From an uncultured Lachnospiraceae bacterium (GTDB lineage: Bacteria > Bacillota > Clostridia > Lachnospirales > Lachnospiraceae), in the NCBI GenBank assembly GCA_910579425.1, contig CAJTVL010000014.1, positions 1-64,000 on the forward strand: a stretch of 64,000 nt of DNA, in the 5' to 3' direction. The notes under the pieces were generated by a model that was given only the letters and a program-made list of their open reading frames with translations, had not been told where the DNA came from and did no database searches. Made by a program: the position numbers and the translations under genes. Of this stretch, positions 31,686-40,679 are shown piece after piece. Each line of letters opens with the position of its first letter. Position 1 is the first letter of the stretch.

Positions 31686-33488
31686 CTGAAGTCCCTGAAA
31701 ATCAGAGGGGCCTGTTTCCAGGACAAACCGATGAAAACGGGGCAGGGAGAACTCTTCCCCCCATAGTTTAACGGCCTGCTCCCTCAGGGAGAGGAATTCC
31801 AGAAAGCCAAGATAGTATTTCAGGTAATTTACCGGCTCTTCCACAATGTACTGGTAGATGGAGGCGACGGTTTCCTGTCCCTCGATTCCCATTTTTTTCA
31901 GTATTGCCTGTACCTGGGCGAAGGTCGCACCCTCATAATGGATGGCGATGTCGAGAAGGCAGTAGAGGCAGAGCTGGAGGTTGCGGTTCAGGCGGCAGGC
32001 CTCATACCAGGAAGCTTCCAGCGGGGCGGTATCCTGTACCATCTCTCTGGCATAGTAATAGGACAGATTTTCTGCGTAGAGAGCCCAGCCTTCCGTATAC
32101 CCGCCATAGTGCAGAAGATAGCGGATAGGGGAGGCGTTTTGTTCCTTTAAGTAAAGCTGGCTGAATACCGTTTGATAAAGGTGGCCCGGATAGCCCTCAT
32201 GAGCCAGCGTGGTATATAAGGTAAGGGCATCAGGCATATTTTTGCGATTGATGTAGATAATATTATTTTTCATATCGTCAACAGGCGGCGTCAGATAGTA
32301 AGCCGGGCTGCTGTAATTTTCCATAGAAGGGGACACGCTTTTGATGGTGCAGGACGGCACGAAGCGATCCTCCGATTGGGGAAAAGAAGGAAAATCTTCA
32401 GCGATGCGGCTCTGCAAATCGGCCAGCATCTCGTCCGCAGCGGTATAGGGGAAGGCCGGGGAGCCGTCCGGAGCCTTTGCGGCAAGGGCAGGATACTTTT
32501 GCAGCAAAACAACCAAGGAAGACAGATTTTGCTGAAAATCATCCCAGAGCAAGGCCTTAACCTCCGGAACGGTTCGGGAGGAGCCTGTGGAGGAGGCAAG
32601 GAGATACTCGTAGTATGACCGCCCCTGCGGGAAATAGCACAGACCCATAGAGTTGTTCCCGCTGCCTTTCAGAACGGTAAAGGCATCGGCAGTCTTTTCG
32701 TAGGCAGGGGCCATTACCGTGGTAAGGAGTCTGTCATTTTCGGAAATCCAGTGCTCTTTTTGGTCTGAAGTGATAGCGCCGTCTTTTTCCAGTGCGTCTA
32801 AACGCTCTTTAAAGGTGGTGTGCAGAAAGTGGCTGCCCTGGGAGAGGGACGTCTGATCCATGATAAGGGAGCATGCATCTATGATTTTCTGGGCGGCGGT
32901 ATCGGACATAAAGAGTCCTTTCTCGGATTTTTCCTTTTCAAACTGAATAAGCCCGTCGAAATAGGTATCAGTCTGATCTAAAATATGAAGATAGTCCTCC
33001 ACATCCTTCGGGGAGCGAAAGGTATAGTCCGCAAGGAGGATGGGCAGTGAGGAGTGCATCCCCTGGGAAGGGGAAAGGGGCTCGTCGTAATAGGAATAAG
33101 AAGCGCCCGAGAGGCGCAACGTAAAGTAACGGTTTAAGAGCTGCCAGGTGTAAGCGTCGCTTTCGCTCAGGCGTTTGGGCGATATTTGAGAAAGCCCGGA
33201 CAGGACGGATTCAATAACCTCCTTGCCGTTGTCGGCACCCGCCTCATAGGAGGGCAGGCACACCTCCTGCGAAAACCCATAGTCCTGGGGATAAGCCAGC
33301 GTATAGTGCAGGCTTAGGGTGTTGCCGGAAAGCTCTGAATAAAATAATTCCTCTGCTATCCCCTGGAACCTGCGGCTGTCGTTCGTGAGAAAAAGCAGTG
33401 ACAGGATAATCGTCAGGAAGCAAAAGAACAGGAGAGAAGAAAGAACTTTTTGTTTGCGGGTAAATTTTATTTTCACTGACAAGGCCAA
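31665..33488 (-). CDS. DUF885 family protein, membrane-anchored metallopeptidase-like
   Basis: About 607 residues. An N-terminal membrane helix (residues ~15-34, LSSLLFFCFLTIILSLLFL) anchors the protein with its bulk outside. The DUF885 core is helical and carries the family's HEGYPGHLYQ motif near residue 425, an HExxxxH-like metal-binding candidate, plus GYTEGWALYAE further on. DUF885 proteins are presumed gluzincin-like peptidases; the substrate is unknown. The start codon is not ATG: TTGs at 33488 and 33482 or a GTG at 33476 are possible, the second best spaced from GAGG. Convergent with the Mrr-like gene. Confidence 0.82.
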   Translation of the reverse strand: MALSVKIKFTRKQKVLSSLLFFCFLTIILSLLFLTNDSRRFQGIAEELFYSELSGNTLSLHYTLAYPQDYGFSQEVCLPSYEAGADNGKEVIESVLSGLSQISPKRLSESDAYTWQLLNRYFTLRLSGASYSYYDEPLSPSQGMHSSLPILLADYTFRSPKDVEDYLHILDQTDTYFDGLIQFEKEKSEKGLFMSDTAAQKIIDACSLIMDQTSLSQGSHFLHTTFKERLDALEKDGAITSDQKEHWISENDRLLTTVMAPAYEKTADAFTVLKGSGNNSMGLCYFPQGRSYYEYLLASSTGSSRTVPEVKALLWDDFQQNLSSLVVLLQKYPALAAKAPDGSPAFPYTAADEMLADLQSRIAEDFPSFPQSEDRFVPSCTIKSVSPSMENYSSPAYYLTPPVDDMKNNIIYINRKNMPDALTLYTTLAHEGYPGHLYQTVFSQLYLKEQNASPIRYLLHYGGYTEGWALYAENLSYYYAREMVQDTAPLEASWYEACRLNRNLQLCLYCLLDIAIHYEGATFAQVQAILKKMGIEGQETVASIYQYIVEEPVNYLKYYLGFLEFLSLREQAVKLWGEEFSLPRFHRFVLETGPSDFQGLQERLSAY

Positions 33489-33602
33489 AACCTCGAAAGA
33501 CTATTCGTTTGATTATATGAAGCACTTGTGATAAAATATTACACAGATTGACTTGTACCTGGGGGAAGACCTCGGGTTACGGAAAGTAAAAAGGTATTAA
33601 AA

Positions 33603-34292
33603 ATGTACATTTTAGCGCCATCTCTTCTTGCGGCAGATTTTAATATACTAGGACAGCAGATTGAGGAAACGGAGCGGGCCGGCGCAGCGTATCTTCATAT
33701 AGATGTTATGGACGGTGCTTTTGTTCCAAGCATTTCTTTTGGAATGCCTCTGATTGCGTCGATCAGACAGACCAGCAGGCAGTTTTTTGATGTTCATTTG
33801 ATGATTATGCATCCTGAGAAGCATATTGGGAAATTTGTGGAATGCGGTGCGGACGGCATTACCTTTCACTTAGAGGCGGCAGAGAATGTGGAAGAAATCA
33901 TTGAAAGCATTCATTCCTGCGGGGCTCAGGCAGGCATCTCCATCAAACCCCAAACACCCATAGAAGCAGTTTATCCTTACCTCACCAAAGTGGAGATGAT
34001 TCTTGTTATGAGCGTGGAGCCCGGAGCGGGGGGACAGTCCTTTATGCCCCAGACTTACCACAGGATCCGGAAGCTGCGGGATTATATTGACGAACATGAT
34101 CTTCCTGTGAAAATCGAGGTGGACGGCGGCGTGGGCAAAAAAAATGTAAGAGAAATCATAGATGCCGGCGCTGATATTTTTGTGGCGGGCTCCGCGGTAT
34201 TTAAAAAGCGGAGTATCAGCAGCAATATTTCCCAATTTATGCAAGCATTTAAAGAAAAAGAAGGTAGAGCGAAAAATGGAAAAGATAGGTAG
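33603..34292 (+). CDS. rpe: Ribulose-phosphate 3-epimerase
   Basis: 229 residues, full length. Interconverts ribulose-5-phosphate and xylulose-5-phosphate in the pentose phosphate pathway. The TIM-barrel motifs are complete: LAPSLLAADF at the N-terminus, YLHIDVMDGAFVP with the metal-binding His and Asp, FFDVHLMI, VMSVEPGAGGQSF, and EVDGGVGKKN with the second catalytic Asp, then the phosphate-binding GADIFVAGSAVF. The C-terminal tail is lysine-rich. The last 17 bases overlap the start of the methionine aminopeptidase gene. Confidence 0.95.
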   Translation: MYILAPSLLAADFNILGQQIEETERAGAAYLHIDVMDGAFVPSISFGMPLIASIRQTSRQFFDVHLMIMHPEKHIGKFVECGADGITFHLEAAENVEEIIESIHSCGAQAGISIKPQTPIEAVYPYLTKVEMILVMSVEPGAGGQSFMPQTYHRIRKLRDYIDEHDLPVKIEVDGGVGKKNVREIIDAGADIFVAGSAVFKKRSISSNISQFMQAFKEKEGRAKNGKDR

Positions 34293-35148
34293 AAACGCCC
34301 CCTGCTGGTGTGGCAGCGGCAAAAAATATAAAACCTGCCATATGGCGATGGATGAAAAAATCCATCGCTATGAGCTGGAAGGACACATGGTGCCGGACAG
34401 GAGCATGCTCAAGACAAAAGAGCAGATCGAAGGCATTCGGGAAAGCAGCAAAATAAATATTGCCATACTGGATGCAGTGGGAGAAATGATAGGCGTCGGC
34501 GTAACCACCCAGCAGATTGACGATCTTGTCTATAAAATGGCCAAAGAGATGGGCGGTATTCCGGCGTCTCTGCACTACGACGGATATCCCAAAAGCGTGT
34601 GTATCTCCATCAACGAGGTGGTCTGCCACGGAATCCCGTCCGACGATGTGGTCCTGAAAGAGGGAGATATTGTAAATGTGGACGCAACCACCATATATAA
34701 AGGGTATTTTGCAGATTCCTCCAGGATGTATTGTATCGGAGAGGTCAGTGAAGAAAAGAAAAAGCTGGTAAGAGTGACTAAGGAATGTATGGAGAGAGGT
34801 CTTGCCATGGTAAAGCCCTGGGGCTTTATGGGAGATATGGGGCAGGCGGTTAACGACCATGCCAGGGCAAACGGCTACAGCGTGGTGGTGGAAATCGGCG
34901 GACACGGCGTGGGGCTGGAATTTCATGAGGATCCTTTTGTAAGCTATGTCACCAAGGCAGGGACGGAAATGCTGCTGGTGCCCGGCATGGTGTTTACCAT
35001 AGAGCCAATGGTGAATATGGGAACCAGTGAAGTTTATATTGATGAGGAAGACAACTGGACGGTTTACACCGCGGATGGGAAGCCCTCGGCGCAGTGGGAA
35101 ATTACGGTAGCAGTGACGGAAGACGGCTGCGAGGTTCTCACGTGGTAA
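34276..35148 (+). CDS. map: Methionine aminopeptidase type I with SEC-C zinc motif
   Basis: 290 residues from ATG 34276, chosen because it gives a complete SEC-C motif at the N-terminus (C10-W-C12-GSGKKYKT-C21-H22). Removes the initiator methionine from new proteins. The five metal ligands are present: D136, D147, H210, E243 and E274. The SEC-C extension is known from clostridial and other type I enzymes and is thought to aid ribosome binding. The gene starts inside the end of rpe, with GAAGG within that gene as ribosome binding site, so the two are coupled. Confidence 0.94.
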   Translation: MEKIGRNAPCWCGSGKKYKTCHMAMDEKIHRYELEGHMVPDRSMLKTKEQIEGIRESSKINIAILDAVGEMIGVGVTTQQIDDLVYKMAKEMGGIPASLHYDGYPKSVCISINEVVCHGIPSDDVVLKEGDIVNVDATTIYKGYFADSSRMYCIGEVSEEKKKLVRVTKECMERGLAMVKPWGFMGDMGQAVNDHARANGYSVVVEIGGHGVGLEFHEDPFVSYVTKAGTEMLLVPGMVFTIEPMVNMGTSEVYIDEEDNWTVYTADGKPSAQWEITVAVTEDGCEVLTW

Positions 35149-35259
35149 GACTGCGGGGGCAGGGACGGAAACTTTTGTGTGGCCGTTTCTTTGTTCAGAG
35201 GGTGTTTGAAAATCGCTTTTGCCGGATCTTTCGAATACGCTCTGGGAAAGGAGAAGATG

Positions 35260-36714
35260 ATGTATGATGTAGTGATTATCGGCGCGGGAGTAAGCGGCTG
35301 CGCCATTGCAAGAGAGCTTTCCCGCCTGGAGCTGAAAACAGCGGTTCTGGAGAGAGCCCTGGACGTATGTGAGGGAACCTCAAAAGCCAACAGCGGAATT
35401 GTGCATGCGGGCTACGATGCAGTCCCGGGTACGCTGAAGGCAAGGCTGAACGTGGCAGGAAGCCGAAAGATGGAGGCGCTCTCGAAGGAACTGGATTTTC
35501 CTTACAGGAGAAACGGCTCCCTGGTGCTTTGTTTTGATGAAAAGGATCTGCATAAGCTGACAGAGCTGCAGGAGAGAGGAAAGGCAAACGGTGTGGAGGG
35601 GCTTCGTATTTTGAACAGGCAGGAGCTTACGGAACTGGAACCCGGCGTGGGGGAACAGGCCGTGGCGGCGCTTTATGCTCCTACAGGGGGGATTGTATGC
35701 CCCTTCGGGCTCACCATTGCTCTGGCGGAAAATGCGGCGGATAACGGGGTAGAATTTCGGTTCGGCCAGGAAGTAACGAATATTCTGAAAAAAGAAGAGG
35801 GATATTTGATCGAAACCCGGGAAAAAACCTATGAGGCCAGAGTAGTCATTAACGCGGCTGGAGTTTATGCAGACCGGATCCATAACCTTGTGAGCAGAAC
35901 CTTTATGGAAATTACTCCCAGGAAGGGAGAATACCTGCTCTACGACAAGAAGGTTGGGAAAATGGTAAACAGTACCTTGTTCCAGCTTCCTACCGCCCTT
36001 GGAAAGGGAATCCTGGTAACGCCTACGGTACACGGAAATCTCCTGACCGGGCCGACAGCTCAGGACATTCAGGATAAGGAAGGGACCGACACCTCCCGGG
36101 AAGGAATCGCTCAGGTGTCGGCGAAAGCCTCTCTCAGCGTAAAACAGATTCCGGGCAGAGAGGTGATCACCTCGTTCTCAGGCCTGCGCGCCCATATTAC
36201 GGCGTGGGGGCAGCCGGAATGCGGAGAAAAGGGTAAGGCAGAGGAAGACTTTGTGATTGGGGAAGCAGCGGACGCTCCCGGATTTATCGACGTTGCGGGA
36301 ATGGAGTCGCCAGGGCTTTCCTGCGCACCGGCAACCGGGGAGTATGTGGCAGACATCGTAAAAGGGCTGCTTGCCCCTAAAGAAAAAGAAAATTTTGTGA
36401 GTACCAGAAAAGGAATTCCCAATATGGCGCTGGCATCCGACGAGGAGAGGCACAGGCTGATCGAAGAAAATCCGGCTTACGGGAATGTGATCTGCCGCTG
36501 TGAAACGGTAACGGAAGGGGAAATTTTAGACGCCATACACAGAACCTTAGGGGCGGTTACGGTTGACGGCGTTAAGCGGCGCACGCGGGCAGGAATGGGA
36601 AGATGCCAGTCGGGCTTCTGCAATCCCAGGGTAGTGGAGCTTCTGGCAAGAGAGCTTAGAAAGGATGAGAGCGAAATTCGCAAGGCAGGAGAAAATTCCT
36701 GGTATTTATTATAG
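35260..36714 (+). CDS. GlpA-like FAD-dependent oxidoreductase with BFD-type iron-sulfur domain
   Basis: 484 residues from ATG 35260, six bases after AAGGAG; an adjacent ATG at 35257 and more distant ATG at 35179 are less likely. Residues 3-30 are an FAD-binding Rossmann motif (VVIIGAGVSGCAIARELS). The DAO-type core has NSGIVHAGYDAVPGT and SFSGLRAH. The C-terminal ~90 residues form a BFD-like [2Fe-2S] domain with CRCETVTEGEI and CQSGFCNPRV. It resembles anaerobic glycerol-3-phosphate dehydrogenase subunit A. It precedes a second oxidoreductase and glpK, so it most likely oxidises glycerol-3-phosphate to dihydroxyacetone phosphate. Confidence 0.85.
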   Translation: MYDVVIIGAGVSGCAIARELSRLELKTAVLERALDVCEGTSKANSGIVHAGYDAVPGTLKARLNVAGSRKMEALSKELDFPYRRNGSLVLCFDEKDLHKLTELQERGKANGVEGLRILNRQELTELEPGVGEQAVAALYAPTGGIVCPFGLTIALAENAADNGVEFRFGQEVTNILKKEEGYLIETREKTYEARVVINAAGVYADRIHNLVSRTFMEITPRKGEYLLYDKKVGKMVNSTLFQLPTALGKGILVTPTVHGNLLTGPTAQDIQDKEGTDTSREGIAQVSAKASLSVKQIPGREVITSFSGLRAHITAWGQPECGEKGKAEEDFVIGEAADAPGFIDVAGMESPGLSCAPATGEYVADIVKGLLAPKEKENFVSTRKGIPNMALASDEERHRLIEENPAYGNVICRCETVTEGEILDAIHRTLGAVTVDGVKRRTRAGMGRCQSGFCNPRVVELLARELRKDESEIRKAGENSWYLL

Positions 36715-36772
36715 CGTCGGGGATAAATTAAGGATGAGGATGCATCGGGAAGGCGCACAGATGGGAGTGACG

Positions 36773-38188
36773 ATGAAAACAACAGATTTGATCATTGTAG
36801 GGGGTGGCCCTGCCGGGATGGCGGCAGCTCTTGCAGCGTACGAGAAGGGAATCAGAGATATTTTGATTCTGGAGCGTGACAGGGAACTGGGAGGAATCTT
36901 AAATCAGTGTATCCATAACGGGTTTGGGCTTCATACCTTTAAGGAGGAGCTGACCGGTCCGGAGTATGCCGCCCGTTATGTTGCCATGGTTTCGGAAAAG
37001 GGGATTCCCAGCCTGCCCAATACCATGGTAATTGATGTACAGGGAGGGACGCCCTGTAAGGTTACGGCAATGAACAGGCAGGAAGGGTTATTTCAAATAG
37101 AAGCAAAGGCGGTGGTCTTTGCCATGGGATGCCGGGAACGCTCAAGAGGGGCCATGAATATACCGGGGTTCCGCCCCGCAGGGATTTTTTCCGCAGGCAC
37201 GGCTCAGAGGTATGTGAATATCGAGGGGAGAATGCCGGGAAAAGAAGTGGTAGTGCTTGGCTCCGGGGACATAGGATTGATTATGGCAAGGCGTATGACC
37301 CTTCAGGGGGCAAAGGTGAAAATGGTGGCGGAGATCATGCCTTATTCCGGAGGGCTTAAGAGAAATATCGTCCAGTGCCTGGACGATTTCGGTATCCCCT
37401 TAAAACTCAGCCATACGGTGACGGAAATCCACGGAAAAGAACGGGTGGAGGGGGTTACGGTGGCAAAGGTGGATGAAAAGCTCGCGCCGATCCCGGGGAC
37501 AGAGCAGTTTGTGTCTTGTGATACCCTGCTTTTGTCCTGCGGTCTGATTCCCGAAAACGAATTAAGCCGGGCGGCAGGTGCGGAGATGGATGATGTGACC
37601 CAGGGACCGGTAGTCAATGCAAGACTGGAAACCACTGCAAAGGGGATTTTTGCCTGCGGAAACGTGCTTCATGTCCACGACCTGGTGGATAACGTTTCCA
37701 TAGAGGCAGAGCAGGCAGGAAGCTTTGCCGCAGAATATATTTTGAATGGGGAGTGTGACTGGGGAGAAGCGCTCCGGCCCAAAATTCCGGCCAAAACCAG
37801 ATCCACGCTGCCCGAGGGAAGGGATGCCTCAAGCCAGCTCATCTGCATCGGCTGTCCTGTGGGCTGTCTGATCACCGTGGAGAAGAAAGAGGACGGCTCA
37901 CTTAAGATTACGGGAAATACCTGTAAGAAGGGAGAAGAGTACGCCCGCAATGAATTCACGGCTCCGGTCAGGACGGTGACCTCCATGATCACCGTGGAAA
38001 ACGGAAAGGGAAAGGTGGTTCCGGTAAAAACCGAATCGGAAATTCCTAAAGGGAAAATCGGGGAATGTATGGAAGAAATCCAAAAGGCCAGAGTCCCTGC
38101 GCCTGTCAGGGTAGGGGATGTACTGATTAGAAACGTGGCCGGAACCTCGGTTTCGGTCATCGCTACAGGAAACATGGACGCGGTATAA
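36773..38188 (+). CDS. NAD(P)/FAD-dependent oxidoreductase fused to DUF1667
   Basis: 471 residues from ATG 36773 (GGGAG five bases upstream). Residues ~1-350 are a pyridine nucleotide-disulfide oxidoreductase-type flavoprotein: TDLIIVGGGPAGMAAALAAY, AMGCRERSRGAM, the second dinucleotide fold EVVVLGSGDIGLIMARR, and GIFACGNVLHVHD near the C-terminus. Residues ~365-470 are a DUF1667 domain with Cys-rich CIGCPVGCLITVE and NTCKKGEEYA. In many Clostridia DUF1667 is a separate small gene beside these oxidoreductases. The protein probably accepts electrons from the GlpA-like enzyme. It lies 58 bases after that gene and 32 before glpK. Confidence 0.85.
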   Translation: MKTTDLIIVGGGPAGMAAALAAYEKGIRDILILERDRELGGILNQCIHNGFGLHTFKEELTGPEYAARYVAMVSEKGIPSLPNTMVIDVQGGTPCKVTAMNRQEGLFQIEAKAVVFAMGCRERSRGAMNIPGFRPAGIFSAGTAQRYVNIEGRMPGKEVVVLGSGDIGLIMARRMTLQGAKVKMVAEIMPYSGGLKRNIVQCLDDFGIPLKLSHTVTEIHGKERVEGVTVAKVDEKLAPIPGTEQFVSCDTLLLSCGLIPENELSRAAGAEMDDVTQGPVVNARLETTAKGIFACGNVLHVHDLVDNVSIEAEQAGSFAAEYILNGECDWGEALRPKIPAKTRSTLPEGRDASSQLICIGCPVGCLITVEKKEDGSLKITGNTCKKGEEYARNEFTAPVRTVTSMITVENGKGKVVPVKTESEIPKGKIGECMEEIQKARVPAPVRVGDVLIRNVAGTSVSVIATGNMDAV

Positions 38189-38220
38189 ACGGGGCGGGAA
38201 AAGAACAGGGGGATTGCAAT

Positions 38221-39717
38221 ATGAGCAAATATATTATGGCATTGGATCAGGGGACTACCAGTTCCAGGTGTATCCTTTTTAACAGAAAGGGAGAGATTCA
38301 AAGTATTGCCCAGAAGGAATTCGGGCAGATTTATCCCAGACCCGGCTGGGTAGAGCATAATCCCATGGAGATCTGGTCCTCCCAGATGGCGGTGACTATG
38401 GAGGCCATGGCCCAGGTGGGAGCCGACGCCTCCGATATTGCGGGAATAGGGATCACGAATCAGAGGGAGACCACAATCCTGTGGGATAAGATCACCGGGG
38501 AACCGGTTTATAATGCAATTGTATGGCAGTGCAGGAGAACGGCGCAGAAGGTAGACGAGCTGGTGGCGGCAGGCTATGGCCAGATGATACGGGAAAAGAC
38601 AGGGCTTGTGCCGGACGCCTATTTCAGCGCCACCAAGATTGCCTGGATTCTGGATCATGTACCGGAGGCAAGAAGCCGGGCGGAAAACGGAGAGATTCTT
38701 TTCGGGACAGTGGATAGCTGGCTGATCTGGAACATGACAAAGGGGGAAATTCATGTGACGGATTACACCAATGCTTCCCGTACCATGCTTTATGATATAC
38801 ATAAGCTGTGCTGGGATGAGGAATTGCTGAATCTGTTCCATATTCCGGCCTGTATCCTTCCGGAAGTAAAACCCTCCAGTTGTATCTATGGATATACGGA
38901 AAGCGCCACCTTAGGAGGACGCATTCCCATTGCGGGGATCGCAGGGGATCAGCAGGCCGCGCTGTTTGGCCAGTGCTGCTTTTCCAGGGGGCAGGTGAAA
39001 AATACCTATGGTACAGGGTGCTTTCTTTTGATGAACACGGGAACAGAAGCAATCACCTCAAATAACGGACTTCTGACCACCATAGCGGCAAGCGCCGGGG
39101 ATAAAGTGGAGTATGCCCTGGAGGGAAGCGTATTTGTGGCAGGTGCGGCGGTGCAGTGGCTTCGGGACGGGATGCGGATGGTAAAGAGCGCTTCCCAGAC
39201 CCAGGATTATGCCAACCAGGCTCCGGAGGGCACGGAGGGCGTTTATGTGGTGCCCGCCTTTGCCGGAATGGGAGCCCCTTATTGGAACCCCTATGCAAGG
39301 GGATGCGTGGTGGGAATTACCAGAGGCTGTAAAAAAGAGCATTTTATCCGTGCCACTCTGGAGTCCATTGCCTATCAGACCTACGATGTGCTGAAGGCCA
39401 TGGAGGAGGATGCAGAGGTTTCTATTGCAGGCCTTAAGGTGGATGGCGGAGCCAGCGCCAATGATTTCCTGATGCAGTTCCAGGCAGATATTCTGGGAGC
39501 CAGGGTTTACCGACCCGAGTGTATAGAAACAACGGCCCTTGGGGCAGCCTATCTGGCAGGACTGGCATGCGGATATTGGTCCGGCAGGGAGGAGATTCGT
39601 GATAACTGGCAGCTTGGCAGAGAGTTTGTCCATGAAATGAGCGAAAACAGCAGGGAGCAGCTTTTAAAGGGATGGAAAAAGGCGGTGAAATGCGCACTTG
39701 CCTGGACGGAGGAATAA
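38221..39717 (+). CDS. glpK: Glycerol kinase
   Basis: 498 residues, full length FGGY kinase. Makes glycerol-3-phosphate from glycerol and ATP. Key stretches are ALDQGTTSSRCILF at the N-terminus, GWVEHNPMEIW, TNQRETTILWD, NTYGTGCFLLMNTG for ATP binding, and VDGGASANDFLMQFQAD. A His in the loop FxxxF region that PTS HPr phosphorylates in some Firmicutes could not be confirmed by eye. Third gene of the operon with the two oxidoreductases; manA follows after four bases, so the transcript probably continues. Confidence 0.95.
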   Translation: MSKYIMALDQGTTSSRCILFNRKGEIQSIAQKEFGQIYPRPGWVEHNPMEIWSSQMAVTMEAMAQVGADASDIAGIGITNQRETTILWDKITGEPVYNAIVWQCRRTAQKVDELVAAGYGQMIREKTGLVPDAYFSATKIAWILDHVPEARSRAENGEILFGTVDSWLIWNMTKGEIHVTDYTNASRTMLYDIHKLCWDEELLNLFHIPACILPEVKPSSCIYGYTESATLGGRIPIAGIAGDQQAALFGQCCFSRGQVKNTYGTGCFLLMNTGTEAITSNNGLLTTIAASAGDKVEYALEGSVFVAGAAVQWLRDGMRMVKSASQTQDYANQAPEGTEGVYVVPAFAGMGAPYWNPYARGCVVGITRGCKKEHFIRATLESIAYQTYDVLKAMEEDAEVSIAGLKVDGGASANDFLMQFQADILGARVYRPECIETTALGAAYLAGLACGYWSGREEIRDNWQLGREFVHEMSENSREQLLKGWKKAVKCALAWTEE

Positions 39718-39721
39718 ATCT

Positions 39722-40660
39722 ATGGAACCTATTTTATTTCTGGAACCAGTGTTTAAACAGATGATCTGGGGCGGCAGCCGTCTTAAAGAGCAGTTCGGCT
39801 ACGACATTCCGGGAGAGGATACAGGGGAGTGCTGGGCGATAAGCGCTCATCCCAACGGGGACTGTGCGATCAGGGAGGGGATATACAGGGGAAAGACGCT
39901 GTCACAGCTATGGGCGTCCCATCCTGAGCTTTTTGGAAATCCGCAGCCGGACAGGTTCCCTCTTCTTATAAAGATTATAGATGCCAGGGATGACCTGAGT
40001 ATCCAGGTACATCCGGATGACTGCTATGCCAGGGAGCATGAAAATGGTTCTCTGGGCAAAACGGAGTGCTGGTATATTCTGGACTGCCCGCAGGATGCGG
40101 CTCTGGTGGTGGGACACAATGCCAGGACAAGGCAGGAACTGGCGGAGATGATTCATGAGGGAAGGTGGACAGAGCTGATCCGCCGGATTCCGGTGAAGAA
40201 GGGAGATTTTATCCAGATCAATCCCGGAACGGTACATGCCATTCAGGGCGGGATGATGATTCTGGAGACCCAGCAAAACAGCGATATTACCTACAGAGTG
40301 TACGATTATGGCAGGCTTACGGACAAAAAGCCCAGGCAGCTTCATGTGGAGCAGAGCATTGACGTGATCACGGTACCTGCGCCCTCTGCCGCGGAAAGCG
40401 TAAGCTCTGCCGCAGAACTTCCCAAAAACGCCCTGCAGGAGCTGATCTCCTGTGATTATTACAGGGTCTGGAAGCTGGAGCTTGACGGGGAGTTATCCTT
40501 TGAGCAGACTCATCCCTTCCTGAATGTGAGTGTGATTGAAGGACAGGGAACGGTGAACGGGGAAGAACTCAAAAAAGGAGATCACTTTATTTTGCCTCAT
40601 GGTTTTGGAAAGGCAAAGCTGCAGGGAAACATGATGCTTATCATGTCATCCACAGAGTAA
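39722..40660 (+). CDS. manA: Mannose-6-phosphate isomerase, class I
   Basis: 312 residues from ATG 39722; GGAGG at the very end of glpK is the ribosome binding site. Interconverts mannose-6-phosphate and fructose-6-phosphate. The zinc site is visible as IQVHPDD (His and partner), E in KTECWYIL, and the later INPGTVHAI with the metal-binding His. EPVFKQMIWGG at the N-terminus and LETQQNSDITYRVYDY near 190 are typical of the Firmicutes class. Coupled to glpK by position only; the next gene follows after 19 bases. Confidence 0.93.
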   Translation: MEPILFLEPVFKQMIWGGSRLKEQFGYDIPGEDTGECWAISAHPNGDCAIREGIYRGKTLSQLWASHPELFGNPQPDRFPLLIKIIDARDDLSIQVHPDDCYAREHENGSLGKTECWYILDCPQDAALVVGHNARTRQELAEMIHEGRWTELIRRIPVKKGDFIQINPGTVHAIQGGMMILETQQNSDITYRVYDYGRLTDKKPRQLHVEQSIDVITVPAPSAAESVSSAAELPKNALQELISCDYYRVWKLELDGELSFEQTHPFLNVSVIEGQGTVNGEELKKGDHFILPHGFGKAKLQGNMMLIMSSTE

Positions 40661-40679
40661 GAGAGTGGAGGAAACTTTT

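Noticed and set aside
34249..34926. Minus-strand 225-codon frame opposite map
   Set aside because: It overlaps a clear methionine aminopeptidase gene and shows no domain or ribosome binding site.
37669..38841. Minus-strand 390-codon frame spanning the end of the DUF1667 fusion and glpK
   Set aside because: It crosses two well-supported genes, has no family features and is rich in His/Pro/Leu as expected for antisense translation.
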